Shown piece after piece: positions 23,877 to 36,100 of a stretch of DNA of 64,000 nt (position 1 is the stretch's first letter; each line of letters starts with the position of its first letter). The translations under genes and the position numbers were made by a program. Origin of the DNA: Turritopsis dohrnii (taxonomy: Eukaryota; Cnidaria; Hydrozoa; Anthoathecata; Oceaniidae). The notes below the pieces were generated by a model. The model worked only from the letters and a program-made list of their open reading frames with translations. It searched no databases and was not told the origin of the DNA. The DNA is taken from positions 2,790,001-2,854,000 of the forward strand of contig BQMF02000002.1 in NCBI GenBank assembly GCA_027922465.2. Direction: 5' to 3'.

Positions 23877-24691
23877 GAGGAGAGTCTCCTTAGGGAATTA
23901 AGAGTATTGGCATTGAGCCGTTTTAATAGTCCAGTAGTATAACTTTTGGTCTCGTAGTGATGATTCGTTTTTACAAAACTGAGTGTTTTAAGAACATCAG
24001 ATGGAAGATTGGCATTTTTTTTGTCGGGATTCTTTGAAGAAACGAGACAATGCCTGCACAGAAAACATTGCTGTATAATTTGCTAAAAAGTTGAGTAAAT
24101 GTTTTTGTTACAATTCGTACGGATGTTGCAAAAATATCATTGGACGGTGTGTTACAGAGGGCGGTATCAAAAGGTTTACACGGAAATACGTATTTTTCAC
24201 ATAACTTTTACAAACTTTACAGAATAATTTAACTTTTAACTGCGATATATTTTCTCGCTTTTTTAGCAGCATCAGAGATTCTTGCACTCCTGCGCACACC
24301 ATCGCAGCTCATTCTTTTGGCAGGTGTTTTTCTTGCTGGATTGTTAGGACGTTGTGCGTTGGGTTTTATCCTATTGGAAACAGAAAGTAGGAAGGAAAAG
24401 TATTAAAAACAGAAAGATTGACCATTTTTAACATACGTACGAGATTTCTTTTGTCTTTCCGCACGATCGAATGTTGTTAGATGGTTGGTTTTGAAAAGTA
24501 ATTGCATGATTTTTTCGAACATTACTAACTCTTCTTTTTCGGCTGACTTTTCTCAATGGCTGACGACGTATTTTGTGCAGATCGCCGTCGTCGATGAATA
24601 ATCGTCGTCGTACGTCTATAATATAGAAAATGCATAAAGAAAACAAACGACATGGGCGACAACCATTTACGTAATGTCTGAATTTTGCCAA
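23877..24691 (-). CDS. uncertain multi-exon gene, basic protein
   Basis: The minus-strand ORF from 24691 is strongly basic (QPLRKVSRKRRVSNVRKN) and can splice in phase at a GTACGT (ATCTC|GTACGT, exon end near 24439). The acceptor is TTCCAATAG, giving an exon at about 24372 with NPARKTPAKRMSCDGVRRS and ISDAAKKARKYIA. A further open stretch at about 24055-23877 (KTNHHYETKSYTTGLLKRLN) ends at a good GTAAGT donor, but its join to the previous exon does not close in phase. The composition suggests a nuclear or chromatin-associated protein. I do not recognise it, and the boundaries are provisional. Confidence 0.3.
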
Positions 24692-25607
24692 CCTTTTACT
24701 TTCATTGTATCAGAATTTTTAACTGGCAATAATATTCTGAAAGCTACTTCAAACGTTCTTTGTGTCTGTCTGCTGGTTCGTTTTCTTAATTTGACGTCAT
24801 AAAGATAGAGGTGCCAAGCTAGAGGGGCTAAAGGTGCCGTTCAGCAGAAAGTGCGCTCGAAATATTTCGTATTAGCTTTTTGTGTCCGTACATATGACCA
24901 ATCAATGTGCTCCATTTGGAAGAGGGGCATACGTTTATGCTAGGTTTTATGATAAGGGTACTAATATGACGTAACGGAACGTCATTCTGATTACCCCCGT
25001 GTTCCTTTTGTCCGTCGTCAAGGTAACATGTCGATCCATTTCATTGAGTTTCTCCAACTTCTTTCACACAGTAACCTGATGGAATGATAGTACTTTCAAA
25101 AGAGGAGACTTTCTTAGCGCAAGATAACAAATGTGTTTCAGGTATTTTTCTTTCAAACGATACAATAAGGGTTTCTTTTTTATGTTCAAAATGGTGAGCT
25201 GTAAGTCGAATAAAATAAATAGAAGAAAGTCAGTTAAACCATCTTTAAAAAAGATGAACTAAAAGTGGTTTATATCCATTTTCTTAAATCAAATAATATC
25301 CAAGTGTTTCCTGAACGTTTCCAGCACTTGTTTCCGGCCCTGTATCTATAATCTAAGCAAAGAAGCATTTCCATTTGTATCGGATGTCTTTTTTATCCGA
25401 AGGGAACCCTCTAATATACTTCCTTATCTTCCATGTTGGATACTACTCACGTTTTTGCATGGATCGCTCCGATCTCAATTCACAAAATCTGCTTCCATTA
25501 TAAATTTTACGCGAAAACCAAAAAATTCGAATTGGATCGATGTCGGTCCGCTAAAGGTACGCTACTATTTCAACATCGTTGGACCAGAGCATACACTCAC
25601 CTGATAC
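24692..25607. other. gene-free stretch
   Basis: Possible promoter region of the uncertain minus-strand gene. The plus-strand ORF at 25433-25627 shows no protein-like pattern. No other gene is seen. Confidence 0.35.
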
Positions 25608-25652
25608 GTTACACGTTTTTTTTATAAGAACAATTTTATAAGAACACGAGCC

Positions 25653-25900
25653 TAAGGGGCTGATTACATGATCCCGGTTAGCCGGGATGAAATTTCATCC
25701 CGCCTTGCCGAGGTCTTGGCTTCCTGGTCAAATCTTCATAAATTTCCCATCGCGATTACATGATAAAATTTTCATCCCGCCTATCCGAGATCTCGGCTAT
25801 CAAGAGCCGGGATCTCGGTTAGGTGGGATGAAATTTTCCACGTAATCGCTTCGTCCCGGTCAACCGGGACAAGTTTGAGGTTTGAGCATGCGTAGTTTGT
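25653..25900. mobile_element. truncated GC-rich MITE related to 1599-1967
   Basis: The left end GGGCTGATTACATGATCCCG is followed by palindromic blocks (CCCGGTTAGCCGGG, GAGATCTCGGC, CCCGGTCAACCGGG) of the same style as the element at 1599-1967. Both elements share a central GAGCATGCG/ATAGCATGCG block. No matching right terminus is present, and the copy stops where LTR-element sequence begins. Confidence 0.6.
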
Positions 25901-26009
25901 CAAAAATTCAAAAATTCAAAACACAAAGGGCTAGACCTTACAATAATAGATACTCATAATAGATACTCGTCTTGGATACACAACCCATTACACTGGCGAC
26001 AAGGATGGA

Positions 26010-26903
26010 ATGAGACCTTTCCTTTACTTACTACAAACTCGCTGTCTGCTGTGGAATCCTGTTACTACTATACTCTTCTTCTACGGAAATTCACCTAAGC
26101 GAACGTCACACCGGGTTAGCCCCGGACACACAACATGGCCAGAGCAGTTTCAAGCGCTCCTCGCAACCATCACAGCCACAGCCCAAGCAAACAGCACAGC
26201 CCCTGCAAGGCAGCCTAAAAATGACCCAGCAGCTCTGGGTCCGATACGCCAATGTTCACTAGGAACAGACAAGATGATGAAGTTAACATTGTTCAATGAA
26301 TGGCTGGAAGAGGCTGAAAATCGCATAAACTATATTGGCATAGAAAACAACAAGGAGAAAATTATATTGTTGAAAACGTGGGGTGGTATAGACATCACAG
26401 ACCTCATCAAGCAGATCGACTCACCTCTGCACATAAAACAAGAAGATGATGATAATGTTGGCGATGCTTCTAAAACCACGTACAGCGTCCTGATCGAGAA
26501 GCTTCGAACTTCGTTGTCAAAATTGGTTAACCGTACCATGGCGATGCACCAATTACTCACAACTCAACAAGGATCCAGAAGTTGGTCCGACTTTGTGAAT
26601 GATCTTGAAAAGAAATCGAAAATCCTAAACTTTGAGAAAAATCTATACACAGTGCAAGAGGCTATCAAAGATGCTGTCATCTTTGGCATGAGCGATACAG
26701 CACTGAAGGAGAAGGCCCTTGCAGAGGACCCTGACTTAGAAAAGCTCTGCAGGTGGGGTCAGGCAAGAGAGACTGGCAGGGAAGATACCCACTATCTCAA
26801 CAAAGGCTCCAGCATACGTAAACTAGGGACACAAAAAAAAATGACAAGTGCGAATGATGATGAAATCGACGAGATGATTGAGTCCTTGCAAATCATAAGC
26901 TGA
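26010..26903 (+). pseudogene. gag-like ORF of gypsy remnant
   Basis: The 297-codon frame has a helical capsid-like portion (KMMKLTLFNEWLEEAENRIN, LTTQQGSRSWSDFVNDLEKK) typical of invertebrate gypsy gag polyproteins. The frame ends at 26903, just before the zinc-knuckle segment that should follow. The first ~30 residues are probably not native. Related intact elements would be needed to place the true start. Confidence 0.65.
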
Positions 26904-26947
26904 GAAAAGCAGGAAAATATAGCACCCGCAACAAGGGAAACAAGACA

Positions 26948-27547
26948 ATGTGCCAACGCTGCCACTCTCAACATCCTCCAGAGAGATGTCCTGCTAACGG
27001 GAAAGTTTGCTTCGATTGTGGTGGAAAGAACCACTTCGCAAAAACACCATCATGCTCCAAGAAGATCGTAAAACGAGTCGGAAAGTACAGAGAAACGTGC
27101 ACCAAAACAACACTAATAGGGGGCAGTCGGAATATCAACAACGATACCTCGAAGCAGACCAGACGTATTGTGACTCTGCGGAGGGTCGACAGCCCCTCTA
27201 ATAAATGGGTTCACGTGAAAATCGGCGGCATCCAGCAACGACTTTTTGCCGATACAGGCAGCGAGTTCACCATCATCAGCCCCAAGGACTACCATGCATC
27301 GATGGGGGACCTCCACTCACCAGATGTGAAACTCAGAGCCTGGGGAGCATCAGACACTCTCCATGTCCTTGGCATGATCAACACTACTATTGAAAACTCT
27401 AACGGTGCCTGCGTAGAGAGCAAAGTATACGTTGTTGATGGCTGTAATCCAGAACCTCTTCTTGGCGATATTGATGCAGAACGACTTGGCTTTATCACCT
27501 TTGAACCGGCAGGAAAGAAACCAGCTGCATCCGGTTGCATCAACTGA
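26948..27547 (+). pseudogene. zinc knuckle and aspartic protease of gypsy remnant
   Basis: Two cysteine clusters near the start (CQRCHSQHPPERC, CFDCGGKNHFAKTPSC) are nucleocapsid zinc knuckles. The aspartic protease follows with its active-site motif FADTGSEFTI around residue 103. The reading frame overlaps the start of the RT frame at 27535. A short gap separates it from the gag frame. Confidence 0.75.
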
Positions 27548-28445
27548 AAGTACATGTTGATACCCGTCTTTCCAGTACTAATTCGGACCGAACAGAAAAA
27601 GAGACAGAAAGGCTACGAAAACTTCTCGACAGATTTAAAGGTCTAGTCTATGATGACGAAAAAGTGGGATGCATGAAAGTCCCTCCAGTACATCTTGAGT
27701 ACACACCACAATTCATACCCAAGCAACCAAAATTCAGAAATGTGCCGGTACACTATCAAGCTGAAGTGAGCAAATTGCTAGACTTTTTGAGAAAGGAAGG
27801 TGTGGTTACTGATGTAGATCCAAGAGGGAACTATGAATGCGTGATGAACGTCGTAATAACAGACAAAAAGAGCGGACATATTAGAATGAATATAGATAAC
27901 ACCCCTAGAAACCCAGGCATGAAAAGGACCAAGTTCCATGTACAGACACCACAGGAGATTCGCCACGATCTGAAAGAGGCAAAAATTTTCAGCGAGATTG
28001 ATCGTTAAGAAAATAATGAGTTTTTCTAGAGTTATTTTTTCAATTTTCTCCTCTTCTATTTTTCCAATTTCGAAAAAAAATACATCATTGGAAAGAGGAA
28101 ACAATAAGGTTGTCAATGATATAAACATTATCATCCAATGATCAGAATTTATTGATATATTGGCGATTATAATTCTTGTTGCCACTTTTTTGAAACACAC
28201 TGTAGATGAAGAATCAAAGAACAAAAGTGTGTTCCAGACGCATGAAGGACTTCACCGCATGGAGAGACTGTACTTCGGACCAATAGCTTCGAGTGGAATT
28301 TTCCACAGTGAGGTCAGAAAAACACGGCTTACGTGGAGTTACGAATCTCCACGACAACATTCTCGTGTACGACAACGACTACCAGGAACACTACGAGAAC
28401 CTTGAATCTATGCTCCAGAGGTGCGCGGAAATGGGAATTGTGCTA
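27535..28445 (+). pseudogene. broken reverse transcriptase of gypsy remnant
   Basis: The N-terminal RT fingers (LLDFLRKEGVVTDVD, IRMNIDNTPRNPG) run to SEIDR at 28005. About 190 bp of unrelated AT-rich sequence (28009 to ~28200) interrupt the gene. RT resumes in another frame with SVFQTHEGLHRMERLYFGP and, after a further frame change near 28310, NLHDNILVYDNDYQEHYENL. At the catalytic site the usual Y/F-x-D-D appears as LHDN, so the second aspartate is lost. The thumb and RNase H are missing. Confidence 0.75.
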
Positions 28446-28960
28446 AAGCCGTTTATGAAGGTATGCCGGAAGGCATGGCATACAGCACTGATTGAAGGCA
28501 ACAACCCTAGAGCTGAGCTCAACAAAACCCTGCAATTATACCGCGCCACACCTCACCCTACGACAGGATATGCCCCTGCTGAATTGCTTTTTGGACGCAG
28601 CTTTCGCTCAAGACTTCCACAACTTCCGACACCAGATGTTAGAGACGAGGTTCAGCAAGCGCGCCAAAACGACACAGAAGAGAAACTGAAGCAGAAAGAA
28701 ATCAAAGACAGGAAGGCTAACGTGAGACCACATGCCATCCACATCTCAGACGAAGTCCTACTTACGACAAAACGCAACCAAATCGAAACCTCCATATGGC
28801 CCACGACCATACACGTTCACAGATGTGTCGGGGCACCAGATTACGGCGGAAAGACCAGGGAAGACGCTAAGACGTGATGCACAGAAGTTCAAGACACCCA
28901 GAGACATACCATGTGGGATCCTGGTGTCCATGAAACCGAAAATTCGAGTATGACAACACC
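28446..28960 (+). pseudogene. integrase C-terminal fragment of gypsy remnant
   Basis: Directly after the RT palm the sequence jumps to an integrase tail: TLQLYRATPHPTTGYAPAEL and LFGRSFRSRLPQLP. A shifted frame from about 28790 (PYTFTDVSGHQITAERPGKT) gives the terminal chromodomain-like or SH3-like region. The integrase zinc finger and DDE core are absent, so the deletion spans RNase H and most of integrase. Confidence 0.75.
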
Positions 28961-29422
28961 TGACGCCTACACAGAAGTGATGCCAACCGTACACATAGAC
29001 ACAGTACTCCCACCACCAATCACTTCCCATTCCACCATTGAAGATGCACCGAGGAACACCACAGAAAGACCATCACCTACGACTCCACGACTTATAAGAT
29101 AAGAACAATTCATGATAGGAACAACTCATGGTGTGAATTCACTCACTGGCAAATGGTTTAGAAGTTGGTTTTTTTTCACCTTGCATACTCATATCGGGTC
29201 ATTACCGAAGAGCAACCATGCTTTTAAACAGTTGTTTTTAAAAAGATTCATTTTAATTTTACTGGAAGTTCCATAAATAAGAACAAAATGAGGCTGAAAT
29301 CTGAAGCTGTGTTCTTAAAGCTAAGAACACAGTAAGAACAATTCAGGCTGAAAAAGGATAAAAATAAGAACAGCCAGCCTCAGGTCAGATTTTACTAGTT
29401 CTTATAAAAAAAGTGTGTAATT

Positions 29423-29472
29423 CATAGAAATACGAAAAGAGATATCTCATCATCTCTTTTCGTATTTCTATG
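29423..29472. repeat. perfect 21-bp hairpin at MITE boundary
   Basis: Arms 29423-29443 and 29452-29472 are perfectly complementary (CATAGAAATACGAAAAGAGA and inverse) around an 8-nt loop. The hairpin starts 2-3 bp beyond the right end of the split MITE. Confidence 0.75.
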
Positions 29473-30173
29473 TTTTTTTTTTGTTTTTTGTTTTTTTTTT
29501 GTCTTTCGATATGTATCCGGTATATAGTGAAAACAGGGCTTTATCGTTTCCTAACCACAGCTAAAACCCGACAAACACTTTAAGAACATATGGATTTCTA
29601 CCTTAATTTACCCTTATATTTCATAAGATCTATACTGTGTAAAACTGGTTAGGAATCGATAGAGGACCTGATGCTCTTCTGATATTGCTTCTTTTATTGT
29701 TTCTTTTCTCTGACTCTGTTCGATTTCAAGCACATAATTGTTAAAATGGACTTAATTAATTAGGACCTAATTTTGAGGTTTTAAAAGGGTAATGCAAATG
29801 ATGAATTGGATCAAAAAGCAACCAGCATAATAGAGGATTCGTGTGAATTGATTTTTGAACATTTCATTGGAAATTAAAGCATTAATTGCATTTCATTGAT
29901 TGCGAACTTCTGTCTTTTCAATGTTTAGATTTTATGTTAAAGTAAAAGTGTAAGTGTGATTTTAAGATAGTGTGAATAGTGCCTTGCAGAAACCGAATTT
30001 CTTTATATCAAGATCGATTGCGCTGTGAAGGCATATCGTTGTTCCACGGATCTGGAGTTGTTTATAGGGCAGGAAGCCATTTTTGAAACTCCCAAGAATT
30101 CGAAGTTTCAATCCAAAACAAGTTGTTTATACTTTAAGAAAAAGAACAATTCACTCAGATAGATCAATGAAAA

Positions 30174-33100
30174 ATGGACGATAAAGGAAGGAAGATCATT
30201 GTCTGTGACAATGGAACTGGCGTAAGTAAAATATCAAATTTTCCATAATAACAATCAATGATGATCATAGCCTAGCTGTCATGCGAATGTGAGTTCAAAA
30301 AATCGTTTGACTCGGTTTATTTTTAATCCACTCACAGTCTTGTTTTGAATAGATGTTAAGGATTTGAGAAAGGATGGAAAAACCACCTAAAAAACTTATT
30401 AACTAATATCTTTTTCCAAACAGTAACAATGTTAATGACAAAATGTGATTTTGAAAGTGTGATGATCACTCATAAGTATATATAAAAGATGTATGATTCC
30501 TTTATATAACTATATATTTTTATAGGTACAAAATAAAAATGTAAATCAAGCCATCAAACAATTGCATAAAAGTTTGACAAATCAGTTATAAGCATAATTT
30601 CTTTCTAGTGCAAACGTCCTGAAAAATTGTTCTGTGGAAATGGGCAAATATTTTTCTCCGTCTCAGATGAAAAATTTTTTATAGATTTTTGTACTGGGTG
30701 AGAGTGTGCAATTAGTATTAACCTAAAATGAATCATATGATTGTTAGGCTTCATACACCATAGGTTTATATAAGTTTTTTTCACTGTTTCATAAAAGAAA
30801 AAACCTCATTCATACGTAATGGGCTTTATCACGAAAACCCTGTGGTAATAAATAAAGTTGTGAAAATTTGGTCTTTTAATTGTCATGTCTCATGCAATAA
30901 AATTATAATATAACATTTCATCATATCGTAGGTATATAAATATATACATATGGTTGGAGGCAGTCCTCTGAATTTACGACGGCATGCAGCTTTTGCTGTT
31001 GTGAAGCTGCCGTAAATCAAAATAACAACGGCAAAATTTGGCCAACAGTTTGAATAGAAATATTGAATAATTAATACTTCAATAAGTCGTTTCATTTCTT
31101 TTGTTCTTTATCTCAAACATTCTATTTTCTCAATCACACTAGTTTATCTGGTTTGCATACGTGATGAAATGAAATCATTCATTTCTATTTCTTTGACAAC
31201 TGGTACCACCTTTATTATATATCTCTAATGAACATTTCATGTCACCTTTTGAGAGGGAAACTGTAAAAAAATGTAGGTCTTATAATACGCATACAATATA
31301 TTATATATACAATTATATGCATAAATATGCAGTGACGAACACTGATGTGGACCTACAAAATAATAAAAACAGAAAATTACAACCACTTGAGATATAACGA
31401 GAATGAAAAAGTTCCGCGTACATGAAATTTGGTATTCAAGCAGCATGGGGTTGTAAGAATATACGAAACCTATCTGAACAAGTTCGTAAATATTTTCAAA
31501 AATCAAGCTAAATTTATAATTTGAGGAATAAGTAGCATTTATCGTACACATAAAAATACTTAAACAGAAGAAATTTAGCTAGCAATGAAAATGCCTACTT
31601 ACTTGAGATGTGTATAATTAGAAGGAAAGGAAACTAAAACAAATTGCAAATTTGATCCTATACTAAGGTACGAAGATCAGGATAAGAAGAAAATTTGCGT
31701 GACAAAATCAGAATTAAGGAAGTAAGAAATAAAATGTAGAAGACAAATGACTTAAAAAAAAAAGTTTCAAATGAATTGCATCTAAATATGGTTCATACAG
31801 ATATATATAAAATAGCAAAGCTTCATTTGAGTGCGACTGACAGATTTAAGGTTAATTTGCAGAAAGTGACTTCCAAAAAAATTCCAATTGCTAGCACAAT
31901 AGTATTTCAAGGACAAAAATACCAATTTGACAGAAATTTGGTTAAGGATTGACACACTAATGTGAAAGTTATAAGCTTAAAGAAAGTTGAAATGATTACA
32001 AACACAAAAATAAAAAACTAATTCAAATGTTTAAAATTTAACAAGCATAGCAAGATGAAAAAATGTATAATGTCAGATGGATATTAAGACTGAGTTTGGA
32101 ACAAACAATTAGACATGCAAACAACAAGGGAGGTCATGAAAGAACACATGCATGTTCATGTTCAAAGAATTCAAGTGAAATATTAAAAAGCTGTTGACAG
32201 TTTTCCAAACATTAAAGAACCAAGTCCTTCAGGTTGAGATATGGCTAATGGTACAAATGATGGGAAACAAATATATTATTATTTTTATATAAGGAAAATT
32301 AAAAATGTGTTTAAGTAAGTCATATCTCAATCGAACACAACGTTTGTTGTCTTATATCTTTAGAACCAACGGGAAAGATGTTTGTATTTGTTTGAGTAGT
32401 TCTCTCTTGAACTAGTATATATAAGATAGTGTGACTTACGAACTTCAAATTCAGGTAAATTGTGATGCTGAAGTGTAAGAAAGCTACAAATCCTTGAAAT
32501 TAAGTCTGCTTAATCTATCATATATTTTTGGTATGCATCATATGTTGAAATGCATAAGTTTAGTTTTTAGTTGTGTTAAATTTGCAAACAATGACCAAAT
32601 TCATAAGATCAAGGAATCAGATGAATATTTTGTCCAAATATAAAGTTCTTCAAAATACTAGTTGCATATTATTGCAAAGTGTAAGTCTTTTCCTAAATAA
32701 CATGTGTGTGGTAAAATACACTTGTAAAATTTCCTACGTGTGCGATTGAGTTCACATGCATCATCGTACCTCACCAGTGCGATCACACGTTCGAAATTTA
32801 TGTATGCGATCTGATATTTTACGTGATTGGGGCACGCACAAGTGTGTAAGCGAATCTCCTACAGAAAACCACAAACAGAATTCAAAGCTGTTTATAAATA
32901 TGAATCCTTATAAAAATGTATGCACTTAGAAATGAAAATGGTTTGTTTTTTTCGGACAGGATTTTCAAAAAAGTTTTTTTAGAATGTTAAAACTTCTCTT
33001 CAATGTTTGTGAGGCATTAATTTATTCATCACAAAGTGTTTAAGTACATGTTTTTTGAAGTGCTATACGACACCATGAGATATCAATATAAAACAAAATT

Positions 33101-36100
33101 ATTTGTATACGTATATATTTCACAGTATCAATATGCACCTTGACCACAGAATCAAACAAAGTCAAAGAAACAATTTTTACCATGAAATTACAGATCAGTA
33201 AAGTGAAGCAAATGTGTTAGGTGTTAGAGCTAGGCCTACACTACCTTAAGTTACATTCTTTTTCATTCTTTAAGACGTGTGAGTAAGGGGAAAAAACTTG
33301 TTTTTGTTTTTTGATTTATCCTTTTGACAGGAATATGTTTATATCAAGCATGATACCTTTTTGGAAGGCTTATCTCTAAAAGTTCATGTAAAACATTTTG
33401 AGGTAAACTAAAAATTTTAAATGTTAGAGTGAGTCAAAGAAAATGAACCTTATTGTACAAAATGTAGCTCCATTAACAAAAAAAAGTTCAGTGAAAAACT
33501 GACATCACGGTGCGTGCTACTATATAATAATCGTAAAAACACACATGGCCTAACGAAGAGTATGACCTCCACAATTCAGAAGATTTTAACCGTAAAGTTC
33601 AACGAAATTTATCACTGTCTAAAATAAAAGTTTGACACACACTCACTATTATATTATAAGATGTGGTAATCAAAAATTGTATTTTGTTTAACCATGATAA
33701 ATAAATGATTATTTACTTACTTAGTACAAAATTAAAAGATACAAAAAAAAAAATGCAACACACGAAAAATGAACACTGATAAAATTAGCTTCAAAGATTT
33801 TTCTTTTTTTTTACACGGAATTTTGAAACAAAAGGATCAATACGCAACATGATCAATTTGTTTTATTTTTTCATAATCTTTAATGTACACAAATTAATTG
33901 CTAATACAACGTTTTGGAAATTAAACAGACTTCCCAGCCACTTCCTGAAAAAATAGTTTCACCATTGGAAAATTCAGAGTTCCTTTCATCCTGATGTGCA
34001 AAAAAAAACTTTTTTTAGAAAAGTCAATGATTTTTTCCCTTATTCACACCTTAATATTAGTGTTTCCAAGAGCCATATATTGGCGATAAGCTGAAAATCT
34101 TAGTTGTCCAAAAAAGAAATATAAAAGTTTACATGTAGAACAATTTCCCATTTAAGCTAAAAACAACATAGAATCTTTCAAGCTATTTTCAAGTAATATA
34201 AATAAGCCATTGAAGATTTAAGAACACATGCCCTATAAATGAAAAGGATATATTATTATTGAATATTGTTTATGTTGATCAAAACATTATTTATATGTAT
34301 ACATAGCGGCTGGTGTTCAAATGCACATCATTATCGGTTTTTTCTTTGCTTGCACAGTCTATTTTCTTCCTCTTAATTTCTTCTTTGTCATGCTTTCTGG
34401 CTCATTGTCATATACCATCCTTTTCTCAATTTATAGCTAAGAATTAAGCACTGAAACACAGCTGAGTTCGTGGCGTCACAGAAATTAAAAAACAAGAAAA
34501 CTTTGGAACAATTAATACCTCATTTTCGTTAATTTCAAGTGATCTTTTAAGCAGGGGGTTAATACAAGATTTGAATTTGGGCAGCCCTTAGTAGCATGCG
34601 AGTCTCGCTTGCAAGGATGAACCATGGTAGCCATTTGGGGGGTCTGGGTGGTAGTCGCTGTAAAAGCTTCGGTTTGGAGCCCTATATTGGCCTAGAATCG
34701 CTCAAATCCTATTGTAAGTTAACATTTTATACTCTTTTTCTTCTAGCAGAATTAAGAATGTTAAGGAAAATATTCATTCGTGTATATATAAGGCAAACTT
34801 TTATATCCATGATTCATTGAATAAATAAAGGTTCAAACATGAAGAAGTGAGGTTTGAATTTGGGCGCCAAGATTTCTGTGCCCAATAGCGTATTGCCTGT
34901 ATTACCCCGTTAAGATAATATCAAAAAAACAATAATTTTTTTTTTTTTGATCTGTGTTTCCCAGAAGTGGCTATCTTGCAAATTATTTTTCGAAATTCAT
35001 TTTATACGTGTTAGTATTTAAAGTTAAAAATTAACACCTGCACTATATGTGATAGAGTAAGTCTTTTGATATGAAAATTTTGTTCAGTTGTTGTGTTGTT
35101 CGTTGTGGCATCACAATGAATGGAAATGTATGGTACAATATTTGTCGTTACTTGAAGTAAATAAATGATTTTTATAAGCAGGCACTGCCAGATTCCTTAC
35201 CTACTGGGTAGTCAAATTTTTTTGTTATTCTGGGCAGTTAAGTCTTAATGTCATCAGATTTCTTTTAAGCATTTATAGTAAATATGTGAATATGTGAGCA
35301 GAGATGCCACTTACTCCTGACAAGCCCTGTACTATAATTGCTGAATAGCCACAGACAATACATTTTTTCTCTTATTTGGTAGTTTCACTTTCACTTTCAT
35401 TCCTATATTTTCTTGAATATTCCTTGTAAAAAATACATTGCCGACTTTCAGACGTGTGGTCGTCTAAAAGTTTCCTAAAGGTGTCCAAGTGATTTTTGGT
35501 TGTTGAATGATTTAATCCCTTTGTTTCATGGAAAAGGTGCCGTGACAAATTGTTGTGTCGCCTTACTTTCAATTTCAAGCCATTGCTTCTAATTGCAACC
35601 AAAACAGACTATTATTTCATCAATCTTAATTACTTTATGTGAAACCACTAATAACATAAAATGTTATTGTTTTGGTAAGGTTCATGCTTTTGCAGCATAG
35701 GCTTTTATGCAAGGATAGTGAGACTAATATTATGCAAATGACTTCTTCTTTAGTTTTTCTATCATTTACTGTCATGTAAAAGATAATGGAGGCCAACTAT
35801 TTAAACTGGACAATTGTGGTGTTTCCTGACAGGACATGTCCATGCTGCAGATATTCCCATAAAGTAAAAATTTTCTGAAATTGCACACCAAAACATATTT
35901 ACACAAACATATTGCTTTCTATAAATGTAACTTTATATGTTGCAGCAAATCGGTTCATTCAACCACCGTTTGCTCATTAAAATATAATTAAGTATTTTGT
36001 AATCTTACCTAAGATTGTTTTAGTAAACTTCTACTTAAGAAATAACTAATGTATTTTTGTATCGTTAATTCATCGATCCAGCAGCCTTCCTAGTATTCTG

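Larger units (their letters stand above)
25925..29085 (+). mobile_element. decayed Ty3/gypsy-type LTR retrotransposon, no intact LTRs
   Basis: Gag-like, zinc-knuckle/protease, reverse transcriptase and integrase C-terminal fragments occur in the normal gypsy order on the plus strand. An ACACTGGCGACAAGGATGG stretch at about 25990 matches the primer-binding-site region usual just after the 5' LTR of such elements. No direct LTR pair is visible, and the 5' LTR is reduced to a short tail. Reading frame is broken several times and the RT-to-integrase middle is deleted. Confidence 0.85.
25608..29420 (-). mobile_element. TTCTTATAAGAA-family MITE split by a nested insertion
   Basis: The left end (GTTACACG, T-run, ATAAGAACAATTTTATAAGA, ACACGAGCC) and the right part (from about 29092 to the terminal AAAAAAGTGTGTAA) match the intact MITE at 54856-55329 in inverse orientation. 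Between 25653 and about 29090 the MITE interior is replaced by a fragment of another MITE and a decayed LTR retrotransposon. Part of the MITE centre is missing as well, so insertion was accompanied by deletion. Confidence 0.75.
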
